NCBI RefSeq assembly: GCF_964026535.1
Contig: NZ_OZ032153.1
Location: 558,001-622,000 of the forward strand
DNA: 64,000 nt
From: Candidatus Tisiphia endosymbiont of Sialis lutaria
GTDB lineage: Bacteria; Pseudomonadota; Alphaproteobacteria; Rickettsiales; Rickettsiaceae
Direction: 5' to 3'
Shown in pieces: positions 22,297 through 32,021 of the stretch; within the stretch, counting starts at the first letter, position 1, and each line of letters starts with the position of its first letter. The translations under genes were made by a program, and so were the position numbers. The notes under the pieces are model-generated. The model did no database searches, was not told where the DNA came from, and saw nothing but the letters and a program-made list of their open reading frames with translations.

Positions 22297-23115
22297 ATGA
22301 TAGAGCCTAATCATAATAAATTAACAATTATACAACAGTGTAAGTTGTTGGGTATTAGTAGGTCAACCTACTACTATCAACCTACTGCTATTAGTGAACA
22401 AGAACTTAAGATCATGGCAATAATTGATGAGACCTATACTATGCATCCATATTATGGTATGCGACGGATGGCTAAATATTTACAAGCCCAAGGTTTTTCG
22501 GTAGGTCGTAAAGCTGTTAGACGTTACTACCAAATAATGGGTCTTGAAGCTGTTTATCCTAAAATGAATTTGAGTAAAAGAAATCAGGCACATAAAATAT
22601 ATCCTTATTTATTAAAAGATTTAGAGGGAACATACTCAAATCAAGTATGGTGTTCAGATATCACTTACATAAGGTTGCAACAAGGATTTGTTTATTTGGT
22701 AGCCATTATGGATTGGCACAGTCGTTATATACTTAGCTGGCGGGTATCTATTAGTTTAGAAAGTACTTTTTGTGTAGAGGCTCTTGAGGAAGCTATAGAA
22801 CAATATGGTATACCAAAGATTTTTAACACAGACCAAGGAGTGCAATTTACGTCTGAGCAATTTATCTGTATTTTAAAAAAATATAATATTCAAATAAGTA
22901 TGGATGGCAAAGGTAGAGCTTTGGACAACGTGTTTATTGAGCGATTTTGGCGTTCGTTGAAACAGGAAAAAATTTATCGAATAATTTTAACAATTGTAAA
23001 GGAGGCAAAAGCAGCTATTAAGGAATATATCGATTTTTATAACCACGAAAGAATGCACCAAGCATTGGGGTATAGGACTCCTAGCTTGATGTACTATAAA
23101 CAAAAAGTTGCATAA
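22297..23115 (+). CDS. IS3-family transposase OrfB (DDE integrase)
   Basis: About 272 aa from ATG 22297, eight bases after the OrfA stop; the open frame reaches back to 22243. HTH_21-like QQCKLLGISRSTYYY, then rve core with DDE residues in VWCSDITYIRLQ (D), FNTDQGVQFTS (D) and RALDNVFIERFWRSLKQEKIY (E). The C-terminal YNHERMHQALGYRTPSLMY is typical. All catalytic residues are present, so the element is plausibly active. Confidence 0.92.
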   Translation: MIEPNHNKLTIIQQCKLLGISRSTYYYQPTAISEQELKIMAIIDETYTMHPYYGMRRMAKYLQAQGFSVGRKAVRRYYQIMGLEAVYPKMNLSKRNQAHKIYPYLLKDLEGTYSNQVWCSDITYIRLQQGFVYLVAIMDWHSRYILSWRVSISLESTFCVEALEEAIEQYGIPKIFNTDQGVQFTSEQFICILKKYNIQISMDGKGRALDNVFIERFWRSLKQEKIYRIILTIVKEAKAAIKEYIDFYNHERMHQALGYRTPSLMYYKQKVA

Positions 23116-23191
23116 TAGTGACAATAATAATTTCATGGGAATTATATCTCTAAATTGCTAAATTTTTGTCTAGACAAAGGAGACCACCATA

Positions 23192-23255
23192 ACCTGCAAT
23201 AACTAAAGTAATTCTATATTTGGCTCTTTTTGGCTGCGAATAAATATGATTTTGA
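23192..23255. repeat. Dispersed repeat with core AAAGTAATTCTATATTTGGC, copy 2
   Basis: Matches 16780-16846 over the whole block with a few changes (ACCTGCAATAACTAA, core, TCTTTTTGGCTGCGAATAA). It starts a few bases beyond the IS3 right end. It is followed by TGAGTCTATAATATACTT (23253-23270), whose reverse complement sits beside the IS3 remnant at about 5398-5415. Confidence 0.7.
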
Positions 23256-23282
23256 GTCTATAATATACTTGCTTGTTAGGGA

Positions 23283-23686
23283 TTAGAGCCAAGGTATTTT
23301 TAAAGCATAATTTAGGCGAGCGACGAGTGACGACGTCACCAACTTCTCATCAATTGACATAGCTTTAATCTTTACAATTAAATCCTCTGCTAATGCAACT
23401 AATTTGGCTTCTTCTGCATCATCGAAGAATACCCCTAAATGTCGGACAATACGTTGTTTGACATTACCTTTGCTATCTCGGTATCCTTCAACCACTTGTA
23501 TTGATTGCCTTGGACTATTTGGTGTTTTTTTACGACGTATGTACATGTAGGTAACTGTAGAATTAATATGTAATAATATAGTTATAGCACAACAAACTGC
23601 CTGAAAAAATCATTTCCCAGTTCTATGGCTCCTCCATATCATCTCTTTCCATCTTTCAACATTTTCTTGCGGAAGTCGGGAAGAAG
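23283..23686 (-). pseudogene. IS1634-family element remnant (transposase N-terminus and one end)
   Basis: The minus-strand reading frame 23283-23546 (87 aa) begins MYIRRKKTPNSPRQSIQVVE and continues GYRDSKGNVKQRIVRHLG, matching the N-terminus of the intact IS1634 transposase at 45360-47051. After about 60 residues homology stops, and the last about 20 residues are read from a TATAGTCAATT-family palindrome arm. Upstream (23547-23686) is the non-coding end with CACAACAAA and GGAAGTCGGGA, similar to the end at 47130-47215. The rest of the element is missing. Confidence 0.75.
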
Positions 23687-23766
23687 TATACGAATATGCT
23701 CTAAAAAAGCAGTCTGTTGATAATACATTTATAGATTGGATGATTGAGAAATATCACAAACCTTAA
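23683..23766 (+). pseudogene. 3' fragment of an unidentified gene
   Basis: Immediately beyond the IS1634 end, an open frame reads EVYEYALKKQSVDNTFIDWM then IEKYHKP and stops at 23766. It looks like a protein C-terminus cut off by the IS insertion. The parent gene cannot be recognised from 27 residues. Confidence 0.3.
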
Positions 23767-23790
23767 TTTTTTCTTTGCTGATAAATTTTA

Positions 23791-24588
23791 TCAACGATTG
23801 GTGATTATACAGCCTTGCTGATTATCAGAGAGTTTCTTGCATATAGCTTTAGCTTGGTTTATATTTTGGTAGTTACCTACTAAGACTAAATAGAAAAAAC
23901 TCCCTTTATCAGATTGTATCTTTTTGATATTTATCACCGTATTATTAAGGATTTTCGCATATTTTTTTTTGATTCTCTCCCCTTCTTGGTTGGCTTCTGA
24001 TTCAGATTTTACCGAAGCTATCTGGATTTTATACCCCCCTTGATTTGACTTATTTAATAACTGCGTATCATCGATCTTACGATGCGATTCAGTAACTTTT
24101 ATTATATTTAGACCCACCTTATTTGAATTAGGCTGTTGTTCTATTAAACTCTCTGTTTGTACCGATTCGTTTTTTATTATATTAGGTAAAATTACTTCCG
24201 TCCCATCTTCATTTTTACTTAGTTTGAGTTTCTTATGCTTAACCTGATCAGTTTCTATTATATCAAATAAGATTGTATCTATAGAATCAGTATCTTCATC
24301 ACCTTGTACTGATTTTTGTTTAGTAATATTTAATGGCTTTTCCGGTTCAGGTTGCAACGTTATAGGTTTACTAATCTTTTTTTGTTGTAAATTCTCATAA
24401 ATTATATTATTGGCATTTGGTATTACTATCCCCCCACTATCTTGTGGCTTAACTTTTGTCGGCGATTGATCATGGTAAATCGTCACTACCTGACCACCAC
24501 TATCTTGATTATAATTAGTATACACTAAATATGTAATAGCACTAAGTATTGAGAGAAAAATAATAATTAGAAAAACACGATTAACCAT
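23791..24588 (-). CDS. SPOR-domain protein
   Basis: 265 aa bitopic membrane protein. An N-terminal helix (VFLIIIFLSILSAITYLVYTNY) anchors it; a long hydrophilic periplasmic linker follows. The C-terminal SPOR domain (YKIQIASVKSESEANQEGER ... FFYLVLVGNYQNINQAKAICKKL) binds glycan strands lacking stem peptides and usually directs proteins to the division site. It lies downstream of argS and dgt, an order also seen in Rickettsia. Sec-dependent topology is predicted from sequence only. Confidence 0.85.
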   Translation of the reverse strand: MVNRVFLIIIFLSILSAITYLVYTNYNQDSGGQVVTIYHDQSPTKVKPQDSGGIVIPNANNIIYENLQQKKISKPITLQPEPEKPLNITKQKSVQGDEDTDSIDTILFDIIETDQVKHKKLKLSKNEDGTEVILPNIIKNESVQTESLIEQQPNSNKVGLNIIKVTESHRKIDDTQLLNKSNQGGYKIQIASVKSESEANQEGERIKKKYAKILNNTVINIKKIQSDKGSFFYLVLVGNYQNINQAKAICKKLSDNQQGCIITNR

Positions 24589-24658
24589 ATTTTTTATAAA
24601 TAACTTTATCAGACAACGTATAAGCTAACCCGATCAGCATTTAGCCATAATAAACTGG

Positions 24659-24748
24659 CGTCATTGCGAGGAGGTCAAGACCGACGAAGCAATCCATATA
24701 ATAAGCTTCATGGATTGCCACGTTCACGTACGTTCGCTCGCAATGACG
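24659..24748. repeat. Full 'GTCATTGCGAG' palindromic repeat
   Basis: CGTCATTGCGAGGAGGTCAA (left) and GCTCGCAATGACG (right) flank inner arms GAAGCAATCCAT and ATGGATTGCC, giving a two-part hairpin of about 90 bp. It lies in the 219-base gap between the SPOR gene and argS, both read leftwards, and would form a stable RNA hairpin in that transcript. Confidence 0.85.
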
Positions 24749-24807
24749 TTTGTGAATTTGGTGTATACTCAAATCATTTGAGTATAATGCTAATCAGATT
24801 AGTTATA

Positions 24808-26541
24808 CTACATTTTATTCATAGGCGTCACCCCTATAACATCAAAACCAACTTTTATAATTTTTTGAATAGATTTTGCTAAAGCAAGGCGGGCAACAGT
24901 CAACTCTATATTATCTTCAATTAAAAACCGATAATCATTATTTTCTTTGCCAAAATTCCATAAAGCATGGAATTTTGAAGCTAAATTAATCAAATAAAAA
25001 GCTATTCTATGTGGTTCAAAATATTTCGCTGATACTTCTAAAATTTTTGACCATGAAGCAAGCAGCTTAATTATTTCAATTTCCTCTTCAGTAGAAAGCA
25101 AAGATAAATCATACTCTTTTTCTAAGAACTTATTATATGCTTTTGGCATAGATTCTTTAGCTTTTTCCAGTATAGACATAGTCCTAACGTAAGCATATTG
25201 TACATAAAATACTGGATTATCCTTTGATTGTTCTTTTACTTTAGCTAGATCAAAGTCAAGAGTAATATCATTCTTACGGGTTAGCATTATAAATCTTATT
25301 ATGTCCTTACCTACCTCGTTTGTTACATCTCGCACATTAGTAAAATTGCCGCTACGTTTCGACATTTTTACAGCAATACCATTTTCCACGAAGTTTACTA
25401 ACTGGCAAATTTTAACATCAACTTTAATTTTTTCTCCACCAAGAGCCTTAACTATCGCCTCAATTCTTTTTACGTAACCACAATGATCTGCTCCTAGAAC
25501 ATAAACTAGATGATCAAATCCACGATCTATTTTATCCTTAGCATAAGCTAAATCAGAGGCAAAATATGACCAACTACCATCAGATTTTTTTATTGGTCTA
25601 TCTTGATTATCGCCAAAAGCAGTAGATTTAAACAATCTCTGAGTTCTTGAGTCCCAAAGCTCATCTACATTACCTTTAGGAGGAGGTAACTGCCCATCAT
25701 ATATAAGTCCCATTTTAGTCAGTAACTGAACAACTTCCTCAATCTTGCCACTATCATGCAGTGATTTTTCTGAGAAAAATACTTCGTGTTCAACATCTAG
25801 CTCTTTTAAATCGTGCTTAATTATCACTAACATTTCTTCTATTGTAAAATCCTTAACGAGTTCATGGCGTTGGTTATCCGGCATTGTTAATAATTTATCC
25901 CCAAATTTCTCTACCAACTTTTGCCCAATATCTACCAAATATTCTCCAGGATAAAGCCCTGCTGGTATCACGATATCTTCTTTTGTTAATGCTTGCTTAT
26001 AGCGTAACATAACTGAGTTAGCTAAGTCATCCACTTGGGAGCCGGCATCATTAAGGTAATATTCTTTGGTAACAATATAGCCAGTACTATCTAGAACCTT
26101 GGCTAAAGCATCACCATACACAGCTCCTCTAGCATGCCCAATATGTAGAGGACCAGTTGGATTTGCAGAGACGTATTCAATATTGACCTTTTGATTATTA
26201 CCAAAATTAACCTTAAAAAACTCCTCTTTATCTAGCAATATGTCATTAATAGAGTTATGCCACATATCGGCTTTAATAGTAAAATTAATAAACCCTGGAC
26301 CAGCAACTTCTATAGAGGCAATATATGGCAGGGATGTTAATATTTCCTTAAATCTAATGGCTAAGTCTTTAGGTTTAACATTTTGTTTTGCTGCAACAAT
26401 CATAGCTATATTGCTTGAAAGATCACCATTGAACTTATCTTTAGGAATTTCAACAGCTGCCAATTGTAACACATCATCATTATCGCATATTTTTTTGCCT
26501 GCACTAATGATATCGTTACGTAATTTATTAAATATATTCAT
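24808..26541 (-). CDS. argS: Arginyl-tRNA synthetase
   Basis: Charges tRNA-Arg; class I enzyme. 577 aa. The HIGH motif is in NPTGPLHIGHARGAVYGDA and the KMSK motif in GIAVKMSKRSGNFTNVRDV. The N-terminal Add1 domain (NGDLSSNIAM) and C-terminal DALR anticodon-binding helices are present. Starts three bases after dgt, so both are probably cotranscribed with the SPOR gene. Confidence 0.97.
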   Translation of the reverse strand: MNIFNKLRNDIISAGKKICDNDDVLQLAAVEIPKDKFNGDLSSNIAMIVAAKQNVKPKDLAIRFKEILTSLPYIASIEVAGPGFINFTIKADMWHNSINDILLDKEEFFKVNFGNNQKVNIEYVSANPTGPLHIGHARGAVYGDALAKVLDSTGYIVTKEYYLNDAGSQVDDLANSVMLRYKQALTKEDIVIPAGLYPGEYLVDIGQKLVEKFGDKLLTMPDNQRHELVKDFTIEEMLVIIKHDLKELDVEHEVFFSEKSLHDSGKIEEVVQLLTKMGLIYDGQLPPPKGNVDELWDSRTQRLFKSTAFGDNQDRPIKKSDGSWSYFASDLAYAKDKIDRGFDHLVYVLGADHCGYVKRIEAIVKALGGEKIKVDVKICQLVNFVENGIAVKMSKRSGNFTNVRDVTNEVGKDIIRFIMLTRKNDITLDFDLAKVKEQSKDNPVFYVQYAYVRTMSILEKAKESMPKAYNKFLEKEYDLSLLSTEEEIEIIKLLASWSKILEVSAKYFEPHRIAFYLINLASKFHALWNFGKENNDYRFLIEDNIELTVARLALAKSIQKIIKVGFDVIGVTPMNKM

Positions 26542-26544
26542 AAA

Positions 26545-27696
26545 TTAAATATTATTAGAATTGAAGGAATAAATATCTTGATGCTCTTGAATAGCAAACC
26601 GGTCAGTCATGCCAGCTATATAATCTGCTACTATACCAGCTTTAGATTTTGTATTCCCTGGTATAATTAATTCTTTCCAACTAAATGGTAGTAAATCAAT
26701 ATTATCCATATATATCTTAAATAAATCTTGTACGATTCTTTGACACTTTAAAAGCATCGATGTCAATTTATTATGCTTATATACTTTATCATACAAGAAT
26801 TGTTTAATTTTTACTATACGCTCTTTTGCTTCATCAGTAAAATCAACAAGCTGATAATCAAGATGGCGTATATCATCGGTTGTAATTATTTTCTGTTTCT
26901 GTAGATTATTATTTGTTTGTAGTAGTAAATCAGCAATTAAATCGCTGATTAATTTACGTACTACTTCATATATAAGCTGAGTTGTTGTTATATTTTTAAA
27001 CTGAGACTTAATTTCAAAAGCATATTGATCAATAAATTTAATTTCCGTTAGATGATTAAAGTCAATAATCTTGGCACCAACACTATCTTCTAAATCATGG
27101 GAAATATAACTAATATCATCAGCTAACGAAGCAATTTGGGCTTCAGCTGAGGAGTAATGAGTTAAGTCAAGGTTATGTTGTGAATCATACTCTAATATAT
27201 ATTCAGGTATATTATTTATTAAAGGACCATTATGTTTGACAATTCCTTCTAGCACTTCCCATGTCAAATTTAATCCATCATAAGCTGCATATCTTTTCTC
27301 TACTTTAGTAAGAATCTTTAATGAATGAGCATTATGGGAGAATCCACCATAATCTTGCATACACTTATTTAGAGCTACCTCTCCTGCATGACCGAAAGGA
27401 GTATGTCCAAGATCATGGGCAAGACCTATAGTTTCTGCCAAATCACTTGACAAATTAAGGGTTTTAGCAATAGAACGGGCAACCGTAGAAACTTCAATTG
27501 AGTGAGTAAGACGATTTCGATAATGATCGCCTTCATGATTAATGAAAACCTGGGTTTTATATTGCAAACGCCTGAAAGCCTTTGAATGAATTATACGATC
27601 ATGATCTCGTTCAAATTCATTTCTGTAAGCTGTAGGATATTCGTTAAACAATCTTCCCCTACTATTGCTGGGGTCTACTGCATATGAAGCAAGCAT
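26545..27696 (-). CDS. dgt: Deoxyguanosinetriphosphate triphosphohydrolase-like protein
   Basis: 383 aa HD-domain dNTPase of the Dgt type 2 group, which cleaves dNTPs to deoxynucleoside and triphosphate. The metal site is in [32 protein letters not shown] and [46 protein letters not shown] is the N-terminal signature. First gene of a leftward dgt-argS-SPOR unit. Its promoter must lie near or within the repeat-rich gap upstream. Confidence 0.93.
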   Translation of the reverse strand: MLASYAVDPSNSRGRLFNEYPTAYRNEFERDHDRIIHSKAFRRLQYKTQVFINHEGDHYRNRLTHSIEVSTVARSIAKTLNLSSDLAETIGLAHDLGHTPFGHAGEVALNKCMQDYGGFSHNAHSLKILTKVEKRYAAYDGLNLTWEVLEGIVKHNGPLINNIPEYILEYDSQHNLDLTHYSSAEAQIASLADDISYISHDLEDSVGAKIIDFNHLTEIKFIDQYAFEIKSQFKNITTTQLIYEVVRKLISDLIADLLLQTNNNLQKQKIITTDDIRHLDYQLVDFTDEAKERIVKIKQFLYDKVYKHNKLTSMLLKCQRIVQDLFKIYMDNIDLLPFSWKELIIPGNTKSKAGIVADYIAGMTDRFAIQEHQDIYSFNSNNI

Positions 27697-27732
27697 ATAT
27701 TAACTCCTAATATTATGTTCTAGATAACCTCT

Positions 27733-28215
27733 CTGTCATTGCGAGGAGCTACTTTAGTAGCAACGAGCAATCCAAAAATCAACAAGAGATTGCTTCGTCG
27801 CCTTCGGCTCCTCGCAATGACGTTTTTACCCTGTCATTCCCGCGTAGGCGGGAATCTAGCCCCCTAGCTACGCAGGGGGTGACACAAAAATGGATTGCTT
27901 TGTTGTGCAGTTTCCGCACTCTTCGCAATGACTTTTGGGGTAGCTACTTTGTCCTTGCGAGAAGGCGTGAGCCGACGAAGCAATCCATAAATTGCCATTC
28001 CATCCCACTATTGTCATTCCCGCTTCGGTGCGGAATCTAATATCCCTGCTTTCGTAGGGATGACAAAAGACAGGATCGCTTTGTCATGCGATGCTACTTC
28101 TTGCTAATATTAATGGCATAATGTTAACCGGATTAGCTATATAGTCAATTGATGAGAAGTTGGTGACGTCATCACTCGTCGCTCCTAGTCCCCAATTTTC
28201 CTGAATTGACTATAG
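27733..28215. repeat. Cluster of at least six short palindromic repeats between dgt and erpA
   Basis: Nearly the whole 620-base gap is repeat DNA. In order: a full GTCATTGCGAG palindrome (27733-27822); a GTCATTCCCGC-family palindrome (27831-27885); two half GTCATTGCGAG arms (27890-27932 and 27949-27988); another GTCATTCCCGC palindrome (28013-28065); and a TATAGTCAATT palindrome (28139-28215). No coding potential was found between dgt and erpA. Confidence 0.8.
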
Positions 28216-28316
28216 TATAGAATCACCTACTAAGCTTTTCAAGGTTTTTAAATGAAGCTGTTGCAAAATTAGCTTTTTAGGATTATTTTAAGGGTCTTTA
28301 ATAATATAATCATGTC

Positions 28317-28649
28317 ATGTCAATAGAAATTACCGATAATGCTTTTAAAAGAGTGGGCGAGTTAATCAAATTGGAAGATAATCCCAATTTGGTTCTTAGA
28401 ATAATTGTTGATGGTGGTGGGTGTTCTGGGTTTGTTTATAATTACGCCCTCGTGCCAAGTAATGACATAACAAAAGATGATTGTGTTATAGAGAAAGATA
28501 ATACTAAAGTGGTTATTGATGCAATATCACAGCCATTCATGGCTGATTGTATAATAGATTTTATCGAAGAGTTAGGTAGTTCCTATTTTGAAATTAGAAA
28601 TCCCAATGCAAAAACTAAGTGTGGATGTGGCAATTCTTTCTCTGTGTAA
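28317..28649 (+). CDS. erpA: Iron-sulfur cluster insertion protein, ErpA/HesB family
   Basis: 110 aa A-type carrier delivering Fe-S clusters to apoproteins. The three ligand cysteines are in IVDGGGCSGFVYNY and KTKCGCGNSFSV. DNAFKRVGELIK starts the domain. It might instead be called IscA; the sequence alone does not distinguish them firmly. It stands alone, divergent from dgt across the repeat cluster. Confidence 0.88.
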   Translation: MSIEITDNAFKRVGELIKLEDNPNLVLRIIVDGGGCSGFVYNYALVPSNDITKDDCVIEKDNTKVVIDAISQPFMADCIIDFIEELGSSYFEIRNPNAKTKCGCGNSFSV

Positions 28650-28702
28650 TTCCCAATTACCTACATTGCGAATACATTCGGTGTAAACGACGAGTCCGGG
28701 AT

Positions 28703-30973
28703 TTATTTTTCTTTTGCCCATAAATCCATATCATATTGTTTACAATACTCAAACATAGATAAAGTATTAGGGTGGTTTATGCCAAACTCCTTTATTTGCG
28801 GTTTACCAAAGAATTTATAACTATGCAAGTTTTTTGCTTTACATGACGCTTTAGCTCCTTGACTATATAAGTCACTAACTTGAGCCACATTTTTACGATT
28901 ATCCCTATATAAATAATGATATATGCTATAAGCTTTATTATAGTACTCTATTGCTACTTTTACGTTATCTTGAGCAAATAAAATATCACCTTGGACTACA
29001 TAGCTTGCTGCTAAATATGGATCTTCCGAATAATCTGCATCTTTGGGATTTCTACGTTCATCAGCTAAAAATATGGAGATAGCCTGGTTAATATGCTCTG
29101 AGGCTTGGTCTAGTTTACCCAGCCCTAATTCACTTTTTGCCATTGCAATAAAAGTATAACCAAATACTTCATCATCTTCTTTTTTAAAGGATTTACACAT
29201 GTCATATACTTGCTTGGCTATGGCATATGCTTCTTGGTGCTTTTTAAGATAATTTAATATTTCTATTTTAGCATTATAAGAATTTATAAACCATGGGTCA
29301 TCAGGGCTTGTTCCATTTTTAATGGTTGTTTCTATACTTTTATTAACTTGTTCTAATGATTCAGTATATTTCCCTTGGACAAAGAATAGAAGTGCTTTAG
29401 CATCATGTATATAAAATATGTCACTTTCATCCATTAAGCCTTTATTAAAAAATTGTTCTATAATTGTAATGTTTTTTTCTGCTTCTTGAACCTGCCCTAA
29501 TGCAATATTAGATGTTGCTAAGGTAAACAATACAATCCATTTAAAAGATTCATAACCTTCTACATTATCTAATATTTCTTTCGTTCTTGTACAATAATGT
29601 ATTGCTGTTCTATAATTAGAACAAATTCTATAATACACACCTATTGCTCGTATGTAACTTGCATATGTGTATTTTTCATCATTACTCATTAACCATAATT
29701 TAAACTTACCAGTACCCTGTTGATCATTTTTATTAAACCAATTAACGAGTCTTTCTGTATTATGGTGATCGTAAGAGAGAAGATATGCTGATATTAGCTG
29801 TCTATTCAGCTGCATAATTTTATATATATTAACGTTATACTTCTCAGCATTCCTAGCAAGGATTTCAAAATTTTCATGCATAGTTTTTGCTTTTCTAAAA
29901 ATTTGGGCTTTGATAATGCTCTTTGGTACGTAATTCATTAATTTAGTAACTATATCTTCTAAATAAGCTTTATTATTAATACTTCCATTAATCTCAGCTA
30001 TTTTTTGAGCAATAACATCGTGCATTTCAAAGATCGGATTAGCTTCATGTGAGTCAATGTTAGATATTAAGGAAATTTTAGAGAGCTGATAAATATCATC
30101 ATTCAATGTACTTTGATCATCCGTAATAAAACTTAGTAAGTCTTTTGAAAAACCTTGATTATTTATTAAGGCTATTTTATTTAGTAAATTTCTAGCACTT
30201 GGCTTTAATTCATTGATAGTTAACATAATGTTCAATTGAATTCTATCTGTTGATTGTTGAATTTTTTTCTTATACCCGGCTTTATCTAAACCTTTTACAT
30301 TATTTAATAATTGTGCTCCTTGTACTATCATGATAGGATAACCAGCAAATTCTTTGCTCAAGAATTCTACTACCTTTGGATCATTACTTTCTAAAATATT
30401 GTTAGCAAGAATACTAACGTCACTTTTTGTAAAGGCAGTCATTTGGACTATATTCGGTAATATTTCACTATCTTGGGAACAAAATATAACATGTCCATTA
30501 TTTTCCCACTCAACAAACTCTTGAACTTTCTTATTTTGACCTACCTTTAGATTATCAAATATCAGTAACCACTTATCTTGATTTGATAAATAATTCATTA
30601 GTTCTTTTCGGACTAATCTTATATCTTCTGATATTAGATTAGATTTAGCAGTACTATTAATAACTTTTGCTAGCTTTAGTAGTTCTTGATTAATATCTAA
30701 ATTACAGTCAATAAACCAAATAAGCTGATAGTTATTTTGATTTTCATAACAATACATTCTAGCAAGTTGGGTTTTTCCCATGCCACTAGTTCCTACTATG
30801 CTTGTTTGTCGATATTTAATTAAGTTATTTGTAAGCAAAGCTAGTTGTTTGACATGATCGACAAAATAAGTAACTGGTACAACAAAATTAAATATCTGGT
30901 TAGCCATTTGTTGTTGAGCTAATGAGTTAAGAGGCATTATTAATAATATTAATAGTATCAAATATTTATTCAT
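28703..30973 (-). CDS. NB-ARC (STAND) NTPase with TPR repeats and an N-terminal signal peptide
   Basis: 756 aa. The N-terminus (MNKYLILLILLIMPLNSLAQ) is a textbook Sec signal peptide with a likely LNSLA/Q cut. Residues about 40-330 are an NB-ARC module: P-loop SIVGTSGMGKTQLARMY, Walker B KWLLIFDNLKV, a sensor-like GHVIFCSQD, GLPL-like YPIMIVQGA, and a winged-helix MHDVIAQKI. The C-terminal half is helical TPR-like repeats (YRICSNYRTAIHYCTRTKEIL, LLFFVQGKYTESLEQVNKSI, GDILFAQDNVKVAIEYYNKAY). STAND proteins act as inducible signalling or defence switches in the cytosol, so export is unusual. Function unknown; a host-directed effector is one possibility. Confidence 0.75.
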   Translation of the reverse strand: MNKYLILLILLIMPLNSLAQQQMANQIFNFVVPVTYFVDHVKQLALLTNNLIKYRQTSIVGTSGMGKTQLARMYCYENQNNYQLIWFIDCNLDINQELLKLAKVINSTAKSNLISEDIRLVRKELMNYLSNQDKWLLIFDNLKVGQNKKVQEFVEWENNGHVIFCSQDSEILPNIVQMTAFTKSDVSILANNILESNDPKVVEFLSKEFAGYPIMIVQGAQLLNNVKGLDKAGYKKKIQQSTDRIQLNIMLTINELKPSARNLLNKIALINNQGFSKDLLSFITDDQSTLNDDIYQLSKISLISNIDSHEANPIFEMHDVIAQKIAEINGSINNKAYLEDIVTKLMNYVPKSIIKAQIFRKAKTMHENFEILARNAEKYNVNIYKIMQLNRQLISAYLLSYDHHNTERLVNWFNKNDQQGTGKFKLWLMSNDEKYTYASYIRAIGVYYRICSNYRTAIHYCTRTKEILDNVEGYESFKWIVLFTLATSNIALGQVQEAEKNITIIEQFFNKGLMDESDIFYIHDAKALLFFVQGKYTESLEQVNKSIETTIKNGTSPDDPWFINSYNAKIEILNYLKKHQEAYAIAKQVYDMCKSFKKEDDEVFGYTFIAMAKSELGLGKLDQASEHINQAISIFLADERRNPKDADYSEDPYLAASYVVQGDILFAQDNVKVAIEYYNKAYSIYHYLYRDNRKNVAQVSDLYSQGAKASCKAKNLHSYKFFGKPQIKEFGINHPNTLSMFEYCKQYDMDLWAKEK

Positions 30974-31299
30974 TGTATTTTGTTAATAAAAGGTTTTAGA
31001 AAAACTAGATTATTAAGATTAACATGATTATGATTTGTTTTGCAATCAAAATTATTTGTAATATAGTAAATTAATTATAAAAACTGTCGGAAAGAACGAA
31101 CCTTTTAAGGTTAGTTATGTAATCTTACCTTGTTTTAAACTAATATTTTTAAATCTATAATTATTATCAAACAACTATAATACTTGACAAAAATAATAGT
31201 TCGACTAGTTTTAATTGTTATAAGATGCTCACCCCACAGCTATCAAATAGGTTTGTATAGAATTATATAAATCAATAATTTAACAACAATGTAAAATTT
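30974..31299. other. Intergenic region with divergent promoters, no gene seen
   Basis: 326 AT-rich bases between the leftward NB-ARC gene and the rightward pyrH. It contains a perfect 14-bp palindrome, AACCTTTTAAGGTT (31099-31112), which could be a protein-binding site or a weak hairpin. A TTGACA near 31193 has no well-spaced -10 partner. No tRNA or small ORF could be supported. Confidence 0.4.
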
Positions 31300-32016
31300 A
31301 TGTCACATTTAAAATATAAACGGGTTTTGCTAAAAGTTTCTGGCGAAGCCTTAATGGGTGACAAGCAATTTGGTCACGAATATTCTGTAATATTAAGGAT
31401 TGCTGAGGATATAAAGGAAGCAATAGATATTGGTGTACAGGTATGTGTGGTTGTTGGCGGTGGTAATATTTATCGTGGAACTAATTCTGCATTTGGTATT
31501 GAAAGAGCTGCCGGTGATTATATTGGCATGCTTGGTACGGTAATAAATGCACTTACTTTACAAAATATTATGGAAAGTTTAGGTGTTCATACTAGAGTTC
31601 TTTCAGCAATCCCCATGATGAGTATTTGTGAGCCTTATATACGTCGTAAAGCAAAAAGACATATAGAAAAAGGTAGAGTAGTAATTTTTTCCGGCGGAAC
31701 TGGTAATCCATTTTGCACTACCGATAGTGCGGGTGTCCTAAGAGCCATTGAAATGAGTTGTGATTTATTATTAAAAGGCACTAAAGTTAATGGTGTATAT
31801 GATTCCGATCCAACGAAAAACCCTAATGCAGTAAAATATTCCACTATCAGTTATACTGATCTTCTAAAAGAGAACTTACAAGTTATGGATATTGCTGCCG
31901 TTGCAGTGGCTAGAGAAAATAACTTGCCAATTAAGGTATTTTCAATTAGAGAGAAAGGTAACTTTGCAAAAGTACTGCAAGGAAAAGGTGAGTATACAAA
32001 AATTCAAGAAGATTAA
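31300..32016 (+). CDS. pyrH: Uridylate kinase
   Basis: Phosphorylates UMP to UDP; hexameric amino-acid-kinase-family enzyme typical of bacteria. 238 aa. Motifs: [62 protein letters not shown] and [16 protein letters not shown]. frr follows after five bases, the standard pyrH-frr pair. Confidence 0.97.
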   Translation: MSHLKYKRVLLKVSGEALMGDKQFGHEYSVILRIAEDIKEAIDIGVQVCVVVGGGNIYRGTNSAFGIERAAGDYIGMLGTVINALTLQNIMESLGVHTRVLSAIPMMSICEPYIRRKAKRHIEKGRVVIFSGGTGNPFCTTDSAGVLRAIEMSCDLLLKGTKVNGVYDSDPTKNPNAVKYSTISYTDLLKENLQVMDIAAVAVARENNLPIKVFSIREKGNFAKVLQGKGEYTKIQED

Positions 32017-32021
32017 CAGAT

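Larger units (their letters stand above)
21918..23186 (+). mobile_element. Complete IS3-family element
   Basis: 1269 bp. Left end TGGTCTCCATATTTTGGACA (21918) and the reverse complement of the right end, TGGTCTCCTTTGTCTAGACA, form imperfect inverted repeats beginning TGGTCTCC. Two transposase ORFs lie inside. No clear target duplication is seen. A 65-bp copy of the right end persists at 5414-5478, proving an earlier insertion beside the LRR gene. Confidence 0.85.

Noticed and set aside
24664-24882. 72-aa plus-strand ORF near the repeat at 24659
   Set aside because: It starts in a palindromic repeat and ends antisense to argS; no independent support.
27733-28215. CRISPR-like array because of several similar repeats in a row
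   Set aside because: Repeats are palindromic, of three different families, unevenly spaced and partly halved; there is no constant spacer length and no cas gene in the window.
31184-31235. Sigma-70 promoter for pyrH from TTGACA
   Set aside because: The nearest TATAAG is about 29 bases away, too far for a standard spacer; left unannotated.
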